A DNA stretch of 64,000 nt from Couchioplanes caeruleus (GTDB lineage: Bacteria; Actinomycetota; Actinomycetes; Mycobacteriales; Micromonosporaceae). Both the position numbers and the translations under genes were made by a program. How positions within the stretch are numbered: position 1 is the stretch's first letter; every line of letters begins with the position of its first letter. Positions 36,103 to 43,608 of this stretch are shown here, in pieces. Below the pieces are notes generated by a model that saw only the letters and a list, made by a program, of their open reading frames with translations, was not told the origin of the DNA and did no database searches. The stretch lies in contig NZ_CP092183.1 of the NCBI RefSeq assembly GCF_023499255.1, positions 7,622,501 to 7,686,500 on the forward strand. The letters are read 5' to 3'.

Positions 36103-36498
36103 CTACCTCTTGCGGATGGTAGCCCTGGCCAGCGACAGAACCTTCTCGCCGTGACTGGTCGCGGTGATCTCAATCTTGGTCAGCCCGTCGTCGGTGACCT
36201 CCTTGACGACGCCGCTCACCACCACCTCGGTGCCCTCGTCGGTGTCCGGCACGGGCACGGGACGGGTGAAGCGGACGCCGTACTCCACCACCGCGTCGGG
36301 CGCGCCGGCCCAGATGGAGACAGCCCGGCCGGCGAGCGCCATCGTGTACATGCCGTGCGCGATGACCCCGGGCAGACCCACGTTCTTCGCGATCCGGTCA
36401 CTCCAGTGGATCGTGTTGAAGTCACCGGACGCACCCGCGTACCGGATCAGATCGGCCCGGGTGACCCGGAAGGTCTGGGTGGGCAGCTCCTCAGCCAT
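36103..36498 (-). CDS. hadB: MaoC-type (R)-hydroxyacyl dehydratase subunit, HadB-like
   Basis: A single-hotdog dehydratase (131 aa). I chose ATG at 36496-36498 because GGAGG lies seven bases before it; an ATG two codons earlier is too close. The hydratase-2 motif is visible (YAGASGDFNTIHWSDRIAKN, Asp and His catalytic pair), followed by GLPGVIAHGMYTMALAGR. It is encoded two bases after hadA, with which it forms the heterodimer in mycobacterial fatty-acid/mycolate synthesis; in this organism the substrate is not known. No hadC follows. Confidence 0.85.
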   Translation of the reverse strand: MAEELPTQTFRVTRADLIRYAGASGDFNTIHWSDRIAKNVGLPGVIAHGMYTMALAGRAVSIWAGAPDAVVEYGVRFTRPVPVPDTDEGTEVVVSGVVKEVTDDGLTKIEITATSHGEKVLSLARATIRKR

Positions 36499-36500
36499 GA

Positions 36501-36947
36501 TCATTCCTCCCCGCGCTGGACGAGCTTGGACCAGACCGTGACCACGGGCTCGCCGCCCTCGGTGGAGACCTCGGTCCGGGTGGTGATGAAGTCGTGGCCA
36601 CCCCGCGACGTGATGTCGTCCACGGTGTTGAGGCAGACCAGGGCGTCCCCGGCGACCACCGGCCGGGTGTACGCGAACTTCTGGTCGCCGTGCACGACCC
36701 GGCTGTAATCCAGGCCGAGCGCCGGATCGGCAAGGATCTGCCGGTTCGCGGCCATCGTGATCACCACGGGAAAGGTCGGCGGCGCGACGACATCCGGATA
36801 ACCGGCCGCACGGGCCGCCTCCGGGTCGTGGTACTCGGCGTCGGTGGCGCCGATCGCGGTGGCGAACTCACGGATCTTCTCGCGCCCGACCAGGTAGGGG
36901 GCGGTGGCCGGCCAGCTGCGGCCGACGAAGGAAGGGTCCAGGGGCAT
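36501..36947 (-). CDS. hadA: MaoC N-terminal-like dehydratase subunit, HadA-like
   Basis: A 148-aa non-catalytic hotdog partner (FAS1-dehydratase-like N domain). It begins MPLDPSFVGRSWPATAPYLV and contains EYHDPEAARAAGYPDVVAPP and DYSRVVHGDQKFAYTRPVVA, typical of HadA. A TAGTTT hexamer six bases before the ATG suggests leaderless or near-leaderless transcription. The order rpmG-hadA-hadB-tRNA-Trp-secE matches mycobacteria apart from the absence of hadC. Confidence 0.85.
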   Translation of the reverse strand: MPLDPSFVGRSWPATAPYLVGREKIREFATAIGATDAEYHDPEAARAAGYPDVVAPPTFPVVITMAANRQILADPALGLDYSRVVHGDQKFAYTRPVVAGDALVCLNTVDDITSRGGHDFITTRTEVSTEGGEPVVTVWSKLVQRGEE

Positions 36948-37465
36948 GAACAGAAACTACCCTGTGGGCACTGGGAGGGCGGAAGGGTGCACGGTTAGCG
37001 CAAATTTCTCTGGCGGCGGGGTTGCGGTGGGTGGGGGTCGGGCGGCGGCTACAGGTACGGCGGCAGGGGTGAGTGCGGTGCCGTGGTGGGCGTGTGCACG
37101 GGGACGCGACCTCGGCGGGACGCAGGGTTCGCGGCGCGGGGCACGGTGGCGGGGGCACGGTGGCGCGGGGATCACGTTGGCGGCCGGCGGGCGAGCACGT
37201 CAGCGACCTCGGACCGCGTAGGCGGTCGGCGGTCGAGCGCCCCAGCGACGTCCGACCGCGTAGGCGGTCGGCAGTCGAGCGCCCCAGCGTCCTCGACGGC
37301 GGGGGCCACGTGGATGGCCACGGCGTGGGGCGGAGTGCCGGCGTGGGCCGTGGGCGGCGGAGGTCGGTGATGGCGGCTTCGAACTCGGCGCCGGCGAGGA
37401 GCTGGTCAGGAACGGCGAAGGGCCGGCTGGGGGGAAGGGCGAGGGGCCGGCTGGGGGGAATGCAG
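36948..37465. repeat. Gene-free stretch with 42-bp tandem repeats and hairpins
   Basis: No gene is seen between hadA and the rpmG terminator. A 42-bp unit is repeated at 37201-37242 and 37243-37284 with a few mismatches, and a partial third copy begins at 37285. Each full unit contains the perfect inverted repeat GACCGC-GTAG-GCGGTC (37212-37227 and 37254-37269). Further along, GGGCCGGCTGGGGGGAA is repeated at about 37419-37436 and 37444-37460. Confidence 0.7.
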
Positions 37466-37501
37466 AAATGGCGGCTACCCCGAATCGGGGCGCCGCCATT
37501 T
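37466..37501. terminator. Bidirectional-looking terminator after rpmG
   Basis: AAATGGCGGC / GCCGCCATTT form a perfect 10-bp outer stem, and CCCCG/CGGGG an inner one, around a three-base loop. The A/T ends give a T-run on both strands. It begins 12 bp after the rpmG stop and so ends the tRNA-Thr/tRNA-Met/rpmG transcript. Confidence 0.9.
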
Positions 37502-37513
37502 CTTGGGCTCAGC

Positions 37514-37681
37514 TCAGCGTGTCTCGCGGTGCAGGGTGTGCCGACCGTCCCGGGGGCAGAACTTCTTCAGCTCGATGCGGTCCGGGTCGTTGCGGCGGTT
37601 CTTGCGCGTGATGTAGTTGCGCTCCTTGCACTCCGTACACGCCAAGGTGATCTTGGGACGGACGTCGGTCGCCTTGGCCAC
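37514..37681 (-). CDS. rpmG: 50S ribosomal protein L33
   Basis: A 55-residue L33 read from GTG at 37679-37681: [20 protein letters not shown], then the core [20 protein letters not shown] and [14 protein letters not shown]. It lies between tRNA-Met and hadA, the usual actinobacterial site. Three zinc cysteines are present (Cys15, Cys18, Cys42), but the fourth position is Asp45 (CPRDGRH instead of the usual CPxCgkH), so zinc binding is probably altered or uses His48. It is too short for most ORF cut-offs. Confidence 0.95.
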   Translation of the reverse strand: MAKATDVRPKITLACTECKERNYITRKNRRNDPDRIELKKFCPRDGRHTLHRETR

Positions 37682-37806
37682 GGCGGGGTGCCTTCCTGCT
37701 CACGGGTTCACATACGGCATGCCAGCGTAGACGCAAACCACGCGGACATGCAAAACGCCGGGTGTTAACCCGGGGTCGTACGGCATCCGGGACTAGTCCC
37801 GGACAG

Positions 37807-37879
37807 TAGCGGTGGCCGGACTTGAACCGGCGACACAGCGATTATGAGCCGCTTGCTCTGCCATCTGAGCTACACCGCC
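37807..37879 (-). tRNA. tRNA-Met (CAT), elongator
   Basis: 73-nt cloverleaf on the minus strand: acceptor GGCGGTG/CACCGCT (first pair G-U), D-arm GCTCAGATGGCAGAGC, anticodon loop CTCATAA (anticodon CAT), T-arm GCCGGTTCAAGTCCGGC, discriminator A. The paired first base and its place beside rpmG support an elongator rather than initiator tRNA. Confidence 0.95.
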
Positions 37880-37929
37880 GCGCCAGGCTGAAATCCAGCG
37901 CCTGAGGGGCGGATCACGAACCCGGTTGG

Positions 37930-38002
37930 AGCCCCCTTACGGAATCGAACCGTAGACCTTCTCCTTACCATGGAGACGCTCTGCCGACTGAGCTAAGGGG
38001 GC
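37930..38002 (-). tRNA. tRNA-Thr (GGT)
   Basis: 73-nt cloverleaf on the minus strand: acceptor GCCCCCT/AGGGGGC, D-arm GCTCAGTCGGCAGAGC, anticodon loop ATGGTAA (anticodon GGT), T-arm TACGGTTCGATTCCGTA, discriminator T. It is the first gene of the unit tRNA-Thr, tRNA-Met, rpmG. Confidence 0.97.
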
Positions 38003-38034
38003 GCGCGCGATCTCTCGCTTGTTGCGCAGACAGA

Positions 38035-38063
38035 AGCTTACACGGCCCCGCAGCCGAGGTGAA
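38035..38063 (-). promoter_or_regulatory. Promoter of the tRNA-Thr/tRNA-Met/rpmG unit
   Basis: TTCACC (38058-38063) and TAAGCT (38035-38040) are 17 bp apart on the minus strand, with the -10 about 33 bp before the mature tRNA-Thr end. This gives a short 5-prime trailer for processing, as expected for a tRNA promoter. Confidence 0.55.
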
Positions 38064-38375
38064 ATCGGTACCCCGGCGCGGCGTAATCGCAGATCAAGCC
38101 GCTCCGACGGGCCGGATCGGCGGCGTCATGGGCGGCCCGCAGCGGGTCGGCGGGGTGCGGCACGGAGGTGGCCAACTGCCCGTGCGGGACGGCCAGCCGA
38201 CGGTATGAGGACGGTCCGCCGAGGCGGCACCAGGGCTGCTGGCGGTGGGCTGACCGGGCGCCCCCACGAAGGTCAGCCGGGGCGGCACCAGGACGGACCG
38301 GCGGTGCTACACCAGCGGGCTGACCGGTGCTCGGAGGACGGTCAGCCGCGGCAGGGGCAAGGGTCGCGAGGGTGG
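38064..38375. repeat. Gene-free stretch with short dispersed repeats
   Basis: No gene is seen. The sequence is built of degenerate repeats: GGTCAGCCG-type blocks at about 38271, 38340 and 38377 (the last in the coding end of the next gene), GGCTGACCGG at about 38246 and 38320, and GGCGGCACCAGG at about 38222 and 38282. Some are mutual inverted repeats (GGTCAGCC/GGCTGACC). Confidence 0.5.
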
Positions 38376-40904
38376 TCAGCCGACGGCGCGGAGGCGGCGT
38401 ACCTCGCCGGTGGGGGTTTCTTCCGGCTCCGTCTGGGCGCTCAGCCAGGTGTTCAGCCGTTCGACCGGTAGCGGGCGGCTGAAGAAGTAGCCCTGGCCGA
38501 TCTCGCAGCCCAGCTCCGCGAGGAGGTCGAGAGTGAGTTCGCTCTCCACGCCCTCGGCGACCACGGTGAGACCGAACTCGCGAGCGAGGCCGATCACGGC
38601 TCGCACGATGGCCAGGTCACCCGAGTCGGTTGCCATGCCCTGGACGAAGCTGTCGTCGATCTTGATCTCGTGGACCGGGAGCTGTCGCAGGTACGAGAGC
38701 GACGAGGCCCCCGTGCCGAAGTCGTCGACCGCGAGGCGTACGCCGAGGTCGCGCAGGCGGTAGAGGGTCGGCAGGGCGCGTTCGATCTCGCCGAGCATGC
38801 CCGGTTCGGAGATCTCGAACGTGATCTGGCCCGGCGGGATGGCGTACCGCTTGAGCAGCTCGTGGACCTGGTCCGGGAAGCGGGGGTCGAGGAGCGTACG
38901 CACCGACAGGTTGACCGCGATGGACAGCGGCCGGCCGGCGTCCGCCCATTCCCGGCAGTGCTGCAGGCCGGCGGTGAGGACGACCTCGGTCAGGCGGTGC
39001 AGCTGGCCGGTGTGCTCGGCGACCGCGACGAAGTCCTCCGGGGACACGTCGCCGTGCGCGGGGTGCTGCCAGCGGGCGAGGCATTCGACGCCGATGAGGT
39101 GCCGGTCCTGGATGGAGACCTTGGGCTGGAAGTGGACCTCGAGCTGGCCCGTGTCCAGCGCGCGGCGGAGGTCGGCGGCCAGGCCCAGCCGGCGTACCGC
39201 CCGGGACTCGAGGGCCGGGTGGAACAGCTGCACGCCGTACGGAAGCGCCTTGGCCGCGTTGGCGGCGAGCTCGGCCCGGCGCAGCAGCGAATCGGGGTCG
39301 TCACCGTGGTCGGGGTGCAGGGCGACGCCGGCGGCGGTGTCCACGTCGAGGGTGAGGGAGCCGACGACCATGGGGCCACGCAACTGCTCGCGCATCTCGG
39401 TGGCGAGCCGTACGGTCTCCTCGGTGCTCTCCGCACGCAGCGTGACCACGAATTCGTCGCCGCCGATCCGGCCCACCAGGGCGCCCGGTCCGGCGATGCT
39501 GCGAAGGCGCTGCGCGACCTCGGCGAGCAGCTTGTCGCCCGCCGCATGTCCCATGGACTCGTTGACGTCCCGGAGGCCGTCCACGTCGAACAGCATGACC
39601 GCGACGACTTCGCCGGGCGCCCGTACCTTGACGGACTCGGCGAGGGCGTCGGTCATGCGCCGGCGGTTGGGCAGCGACGTCAGCCGGTCGTGGTACGCGT
39701 CGTAGCGCAACCTTTCGACCAGGCGGGAATTCTCGACCGCGACCGCGGCGTGCGCGGCGATCGTCTGCAACACCTGGACGTCGGCGGGGCGGAACGTGAG
39801 GGTGCCACCCTGCCGGTTGACCACCTCGATGGAACCGATCGTGGTCTGCCCGGAGCGCAGGGGGACGACGATGATGTCCTTGAGCCGGCTCTCCCGCAGG
39901 GTGGGGCGCAGGTCGGCGGTGTCGTCGAAGTTCTTGCCGACGGCGACGGCGTGCTGGCCGCCCACGGCGCGTTCCCGGATGGCCGCGGGGGTGACGGCGA
40001 GGTCGAGCAGCCCCTTGTCGTCGACGCGGGCGGTCAGCTGGACCTCGGGATGGCGTCCGCTGGCCGGCAGCCACATGGTCGCGTACTCCGCTCGCATGAG
40101 GGCGCGGATGCGGCCGAGCAGGACGTCCGGGAGCGATGCGTCATTGCCGTGCTCCTGCACGGCGAGCGTGAGCTCGTACACGTCGGCCAAAGTCCGGTGC
40201 TGCCGCAGGAAGCCGACCAGATAGCGGTACGCGAGGACGAGCGTGCCGACCAGAACCGCCAGCAGGGCGATCGCCCAGGGCGTGGCCTCCACGGCGACGA
40301 TGAAGACGCAGCCGATCGCGACGCTGATCGAGGCGGTGACGAGGGTCGGCAAGCCGGCGCGGAACGTCTCCTGACCCGCCTGCAGACCCTGGATGACCGT
40401 CATGACGGCGGCGAACGCCAGCGGCGCCACGAGCGCGCTCGTCATGGCGGCGGCGAACAGAATTCCCCAGGTGCCGGGGCCGGCGCCGCGGATCGGCGGC
40501 AATGCCTCCACGACCAGCAGTGCGGCGCAGGTCGCTGCGGCGGTCTTGGCGGTGTTGAAAGCGACCTTCGTGAACCCCATGCGCGAGCGCAGCTGAGGCA
40601 GCAGGGGCGCCAGCGTGGCGGCCAGGACGACCATCACGGGCGGCAAGTAATAGATCGCCAGAACGAGCGGAATTTCGGTGACGAGCACATAGAAGCTCTG
40701 CTTGCGAATGGCGACGCTGAAAACACCGACGCTGGTGAGCCCGAGTCCCGCAGTGGCGATCAGGCCGCCCAGCCAGGATTTGTACCAGTCAGGCTCTTGG
40801 ATCCAGAACCACGTGACGCACGCGAGCGCGAACACCGCCAACGGGTTCGTGACGAGCCAGGCGTACTGGGCCGACCGTGTCGGCCGTGCCGGTCGCCCAG
40901 TCAT
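38376..40904 (-). CDS. Membrane GAF-GGDEF-EAL cyclic-di-GMP enzyme
   Basis: An 842-aa bifunctional-type c-di-GMP protein. It starts at ATG 40902-40904 behind TGAGGAG. A block of about seven hydrophobic segments (residues 15-235) is followed by a GAF domain (about 245-392), a GGDEF domain with an exact GGDEF at 481-485, and an EAL domain (about 575-820). The EAL signature is E-C-L (607-609); Asn665, Glu697, Asp727-Asp728 (DDFGTG) and Lys748 are intact, so phosphodiesterase activity is plausible. There is no RxxD inhibitory site just before GGDEF. A 51-residue secreted peptide is encoded 55 bp upstream in the same direction. Confidence 0.93.
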   Translation of the reverse strand: MTGRPARPTRSAQYAWLVTNPLAVFALACVTWFWIQEPDWYKSWLGGLIATAGLGLTSVGVFSVAIRKQSFYVLVTEIPLVLAIYYLPPVMVVLAATLAPLLPQLRSRMGFTKVAFNTAKTAAATCAALLVVEALPPIRGAGPGTWGILFAAAMTSALVAPLAFAAVMTVIQGLQAGQETFRAGLPTLVTASISVAIGCVFIVAVEATPWAIALLAVLVGTLVLAYRYLVGFLRQHRTLADVYELTLAVQEHGNDASLPDVLLGRIRALMRAEYATMWLPASGRHPEVQLTARVDDKGLLDLAVTPAAIRERAVGGQHAVAVGKNFDDTADLRPTLRESRLKDIIVVPLRSGQTTIGSIEVVNRQGGTLTFRPADVQVLQTIAAHAAVAVENSRLVERLRYDAYHDRLTSLPNRRRMTDALAESVKVRAPGEVVAVMLFDVDGLRDVNESMGHAAGDKLLAEVAQRLRSIAGPGALVGRIGGDEFVVTLRAESTEETVRLATEMREQLRGPMVVGSLTLDVDTAAGVALHPDHGDDPDSLLRRAELAANAAKALPYGVQLFHPALESRAVRRLGLAADLRRALDTGQLEVHFQPKVSIQDRHLIGVECLARWQHPAHGDVSPEDFVAVAEHTGQLHRLTEVVLTAGLQHCREWADAGRPLSIAVNLSVRTLLDPRFPDQVHELLKRYAIPPGQITFEISEPGMLGEIERALPTLYRLRDLGVRLAVDDFGTGASSLSYLRQLPVHEIKIDDSFVQGMATDSGDLAIVRAVIGLAREFGLTVVAEGVESELTLDLLAELGCEIGQGYFFSRPLPVERLNTWLSAQTEPEETPTGEVRRLRAVG

Positions 40905-40959
40905 CGCGCTCCTCAGTCAATGGGACCGGTCATGCGAGCCAGCGCACCGGGCGAGTGGG

Positions 40960-41115
40960 TCAGCCCCAGCTCAGGTCGGCCTGAATGGCAGTCACCGACT
41001 GCTCTGCACCGGCCCCCGCCGTTCCGTACTCAGCGTTGGCGGCGGCAGCGCCACCGATCAACGCGGCGAGCACGAAAACCAAGCCGGCGAAGCGGCCCAG
41101 CTTCCTTGCAGACAT
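40960..41115 (-). CDS. Small secreted peptide, unknown function
   Basis: A 51-aa ORF from ATG 41113-41115 with GAGGAG six bases upstream. It has a clear Sec signal peptide: MSARKLGRFAGLVFVLAALI, then GGAAAANA, with likely cleavage after Ala28. The mature part would be about 23 residues, ending SVTAIQADLSWG. I do not recognise the family. Its close position upstream of the GGDEF-EAL gene suggests a common transcript. Confidence 0.65.
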   Translation of the reverse strand: MSARKLGRFAGLVFVLAALIGGAAAANAEYGTAGAGAEQSVTAIQADLSWG

Positions 41116-41337
41116 GTTCGCTCCTCGTACGACAAAGACGCCTCGGGTGGGGGGTTCCATGATGGTGCCACACGCTGAGTACGTCAGACAGCGTCCGTGC
41201 GCCGGTCGAAGCCGCACATCCCGAAATCTTGGCTGAACGGCTGAGGTGCTGTCACGGTGGCAGCCCACATGATTGACGGCTTTGTGCCTGATTTAAGAGC
41301 ACATGTGAGACCAATTCGCGTGCCGGTGTCAGGTCGG

Positions 41338-41365
41338 CTTGACGTCAAGGCACCTTGACGACAAG
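41338..41365. promoter_or_regulatory. Two tandem CTTGAC palindromes (candidate operator)
   Basis: CTTGACGTCAAG (41338-41349) is a perfect 12-bp palindrome; CTTGACGACAAG (41354-41365) is the same with one mismatch. They are repeated with a 16-bp period, each followed by G-C, and end 9 bp before the start of the helix-turn-helix gene. The spacing on one face of the DNA and the position make an autoregulatory operator likely. The TTGACG cores may also double as a -35. Confidence 0.6.
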
Positions 41366-41374
41366 GCTACTTAC

Positions 41375-41770
41375 ATGACCACTCCCGACGAACTGGAGCA
41401 ACAGCACACGCTCTCCACCGCCACAACGCGTTACGACGAGTTGAGGATGCGCGACGCGCTGGCCACGATGACGGAGGACAGTGACGCCACCCCGCTCACG
41501 CGGGAGGAGACCCTGGAGCTACTCGCGCTGAGCGAGGTGGTCTCCCGCAAAGCCGGGTACGGGCGCCAGGCGATGGTCCGCTCGGCGCGGGGCGCGGGGG
41601 CGTCCTGGACGCAAATCGGAGCGGCGCTGGGCACCAGCAAGCAGGCCGCCTGGGAGTCGCACAACCGCTGGATCGAGGAGCAGGTGCGCCAGCACGAGCT
41701 GACGGGGTACCAGGGGTTCGACGAGGGGCAGGCGGACGCGGCGCGGGGGCTGGCCGGGCGCCCTGACTGA
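41375..41770 (+). CDS. Helix-turn-helix DNA-binding protein, unknown function
   Basis: A 131-aa protein from ATG 41375 (MTTPDELEQQHTLSTATTRY); a Met 12 codons upstream falls inside the palindromes and is less likely. It contains a helical region and an HTH at about residues 78-95 (WTQIGAALGTSKQAAWESHN), as found in many small actinobacterial regulators. The end is acidic and Gly/Ala-rich. No good Shine-Dalgarno is seen, so the message may be leaderless. Confidence 0.75.
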   Translation: MTTPDELEQQHTLSTATTRYDELRMRDALATMTEDSDATPLTREETLELLALSEVVSRKAGYGRQAMVRSARGAGASWTQIGAALGTSKQAAWESHNRWIEEQVRQHELTGYQGFDEGQADAARGLAGRPD

Positions 41771-41830
41771 TCCGACCGGGGAATCGGGGTCATTCGCCGG
41801 CTCGGTGGGCGGTCGGCCGGTGTCGCCGGC

Positions 41831-42009
41831 GGGCGGGTCAGTCGCCGGTTGCGGCGGGGCGGTCGGCTGCGGCCACCGGTCGCGGCGAGGCCGGGCGGCG
41901 GGCGGGTCAGTCGCCGGTTGCGGCGGGCGGTCGCCTGCGGCCGCCGGTCGCGGCGAGGCGGGCGGCGGTTGCGGCGGGCGGGTCAGTCGCCGGTCGCGGC
42001 GGGGCGGTC
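41831..42009. repeat. Three copies of the sseA 3-prime end
   Basis: The block GGGCGGGTCAGTCGCCGGT, followed by a G/C-rich run, occurs at about 41831-41864, 41900-41932 and 41976-42009. The last copy encodes (minus strand) the final residues and stop of the sulfurtransferase (RPAATGD-stop); the other two are non-coding copies downstream of the gene, 69 and 76 bp apart. The intervening DNA is also made of related GCGGC-rich pieces. It fills the gap to the convergent HTH gene. Confidence 0.75.
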
Positions 42010-42792
42010 CGTTGCGCTGTATTGGGACCAGGAGCCCGGGTAGAGGCGGCCCGCGCCGAGGCCCGCGTGCTCCATCGCGAGCAGGTTGTGACAGGCGGTG
42101 ACGCCTGAGCCGCAGTAGGAGATGACGTCGGTGCCTTCGCGTACGCCGGCGGCGGCGAAACGGTCGCGGAGCTGTGCCACGGGCAGGAAGCGCCCGGTTT
42201 CGTCGAGGTTGTCGCGGCACGGGAGGCTGCGGGCGCCGGGGATGTGACCGGGCCGCGGATCCACCGGCTCCGTGTCGCCGCGGAACCGCGCACGGTCGCG
42301 GGCGTCCAGCACCACGGCGGCGCCCGTCGCGGCATCGTCGATACCGGCCAGCCGGTCGCCCGGCCACGGCCGGGGCGTGAAGACCGCGAGGGCTGGGCTG
42401 GCCGGACCGCTCACCAGCTTCCCCTCGTACGCGGTGAGCCCGCCGTCCAGCAGCGCAGCCTCGTGACCCGTGGCGCGCAGCATCCACACGAGCCTCGCCG
42501 CAATCACTCCGCCGGCGTCGTCGTACCCGATCACGGTGTCGTCGTCGCCGATGCCGGCAGCGGCCATGCCCTGCGCGAAAACCTCGGGATCGGGAAGGGG
42601 ATGCCGGCCGTCGGCCGGCGAGGCGTGCCGGGCCAGCCAGCGGTCCAGATCGACGAAGACCGCGCCCGGCAGATGGCCGTTCTCGTACGCCTCCCGGCCG
42701 GAACGGCCGTCGAGATACCAGCGCACGTCGGCGAGCACCACACGGTCCCGGTGCTCCTGCAGCCAGTGCACGTCGACGACCGGACCGATCAC
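41983..42792 (-). CDS. sseA: Sulfurtransferase, 3-mercaptopyruvate type (two rhodanese domains)
   Basis: A 269-aa tandem rhodanese protein. The N-terminal domain (about residues 5-125) lacks a catalytic Cys; the C-terminal domain (about 150-260) has Cys227 in CGSGVTACHN, the loop that marks 3-mercaptopyruvate sulfurtransferases, as opposed to the CRKGVTA of thiosulfate enzymes. It would transfer sulfur to cyanide or thiols. The last few residues (AATGD) are encoded by a repeat that recurs downstream. Confidence 0.85.
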   Translation of the reverse strand: MIGPVVDVHWLQEHRDRVVLADVRWYLDGRSGREAYENGHLPGAVFVDLDRWLARHASPADGRHPLPDPEVFAQGMAAAGIGDDDTVIGYDDAGGVIAARLVWMLRATGHEAALLDGGLTAYEGKLVSGPASPALAVFTPRPWPGDRLAGIDDAATGAAVVLDARDRARFRGDTEPVDPRPGHIPGARSLPCRDNLDETGRFLPVAQLRDRFAAAGVREGTDVISYCGSGVTACHNLLAMEHAGLGAGRLYPGSWSQYSATDRPAATGD

Positions 42793-42832
42793 GCCGCTCC
42801 CCTATCCCTCTTCCGTCCGCTGTTCGCGTGGG

Positions 42833-43327
42833 TCAGCGGTAGTTGGTGAACTGCAGGGCGACCCCGAAGTCCTCGGCCTTGAGCAGGGCGATCACGGCCT
42901 GCAGGTCGTCCCGCTTCTTGCCGGTGACCCGCAGCTGGTCGCCCTGGATCTGCGCCTGCACACCCTTCGGGCCCTCGTCGCGGATCTTCTTGCTGATCGC
43001 CTTCGCCTTGTCGGTCTCGATCCCCTCGATCACCTTGCAGTCGATCTTGTAGGTCTTCCCGGACTGCCGCGGCTCGCCGGCCTCCAGCGACTTCAGCGAG
43101 ATGTTCCGCTTGACCAGCTTCTCCTTGAAGACCTCCAGCGCGGCGGACGCACGCTCCTCGGTCTCCGACGTGATGGAGACGCCGTTATCCCCCGACTTCG
43201 CGATGGAGGTACCGGTCCCCCGGAAGTCGAACCGGGTGCCGAGCTCCTTCTCCGCCTGGTGGAAGGCGTTGTCCACCTCCTGGCCGTCGACCTTGCTCAC
43301 GATGTCGAACGACGGGCTGGCTGCCAT
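42833..43327 (-). CDS. YajQ family nucleotide-binding protein
   Basis: A 164-aa YajQ/UPF0234 protein from ATG 43325-43327 ([20 protein letters not shown]). The two-domain family pattern is present: [20 protein letters not shown], then [20 protein letters not shown] and the end VALQFTNYR. Some members bind cyclic di-GMP and act as effectors; others affect nucleic acids. A c-di-GMP enzyme is encoded 2 kb away, but a link is only suggestive. The frame stays open upstream through the tRNA-Tyr region, which is not coding. Confidence 0.93.
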   Translation of the reverse strand: MAASPSFDIVSKVDGQEVDNAFHQAEKELGTRFDFRGTGTSIAKSGDNGVSITSETEERASAALEVFKEKLVKRNISLKSLEAGEPRQSGKTYKIDCKVIEGIETDKAKAISKKIRDEGPKGVQAQIQGDQLRVTGKKRDDLQAVIALLKAEDFGVALQFTNYR

Positions 43328-43478
43328 GATCAGACTCCTGCTGCTGGGCCACGTATCGATGTCCGCGAAGGCCGCGTACAGGCCTCCGACATGCCGACCG
43401 TACCCGGTTGTGGATCCGCGCGGCGTTATGGCTATCCTGTTGTTCGCTGCTGCGGGAGACCGTGGCGGCAGTGCCCAG

Positions 43479-43558
43479 GCGGGTTGCCCGAGCGGCCAAT
43501 GGGAGCGGACTGTAAATCCGTCGCGAAAGCTACAGAGGTTCGAATCCTCTACCCGCCA
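43479..43558 (+). tRNA. tRNA-Tyr (GTA)
   Basis: 80-nt class II tRNA: acceptor GGCGGGT/ACCCGCC, anticodon loop CTGTAAA (anticodon GTA), a long variable arm (GTCGCGAAAGCTAC region), T-arm AGAGGTTCGAATCCTCT, discriminator A; CCA not encoded. A TATCCT at 43433-43438 is a likely -10. A strong terminator follows at 43571. Confidence 0.96.
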
Positions 43559-43570
43559 CAGGCTCCTATG

Positions 43571-43608
43571 ACGGCCCCGTGAGCTGCGGAAACGCGCTCC
43601 GGGGCCGT
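43571..43608 (+). terminator. Terminator of tRNA-Tyr
   Basis: A nearly perfect hairpin: ACGGCCCCG / CGGGGCCGT outer stem (9 bp), then GAGC/GCTC, then GCG-GAAA-CGC with a GAAA tetraloop, followed by TCTCGT. It begins 12 bp after the tRNA 3-prime end. Confidence 0.85.
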
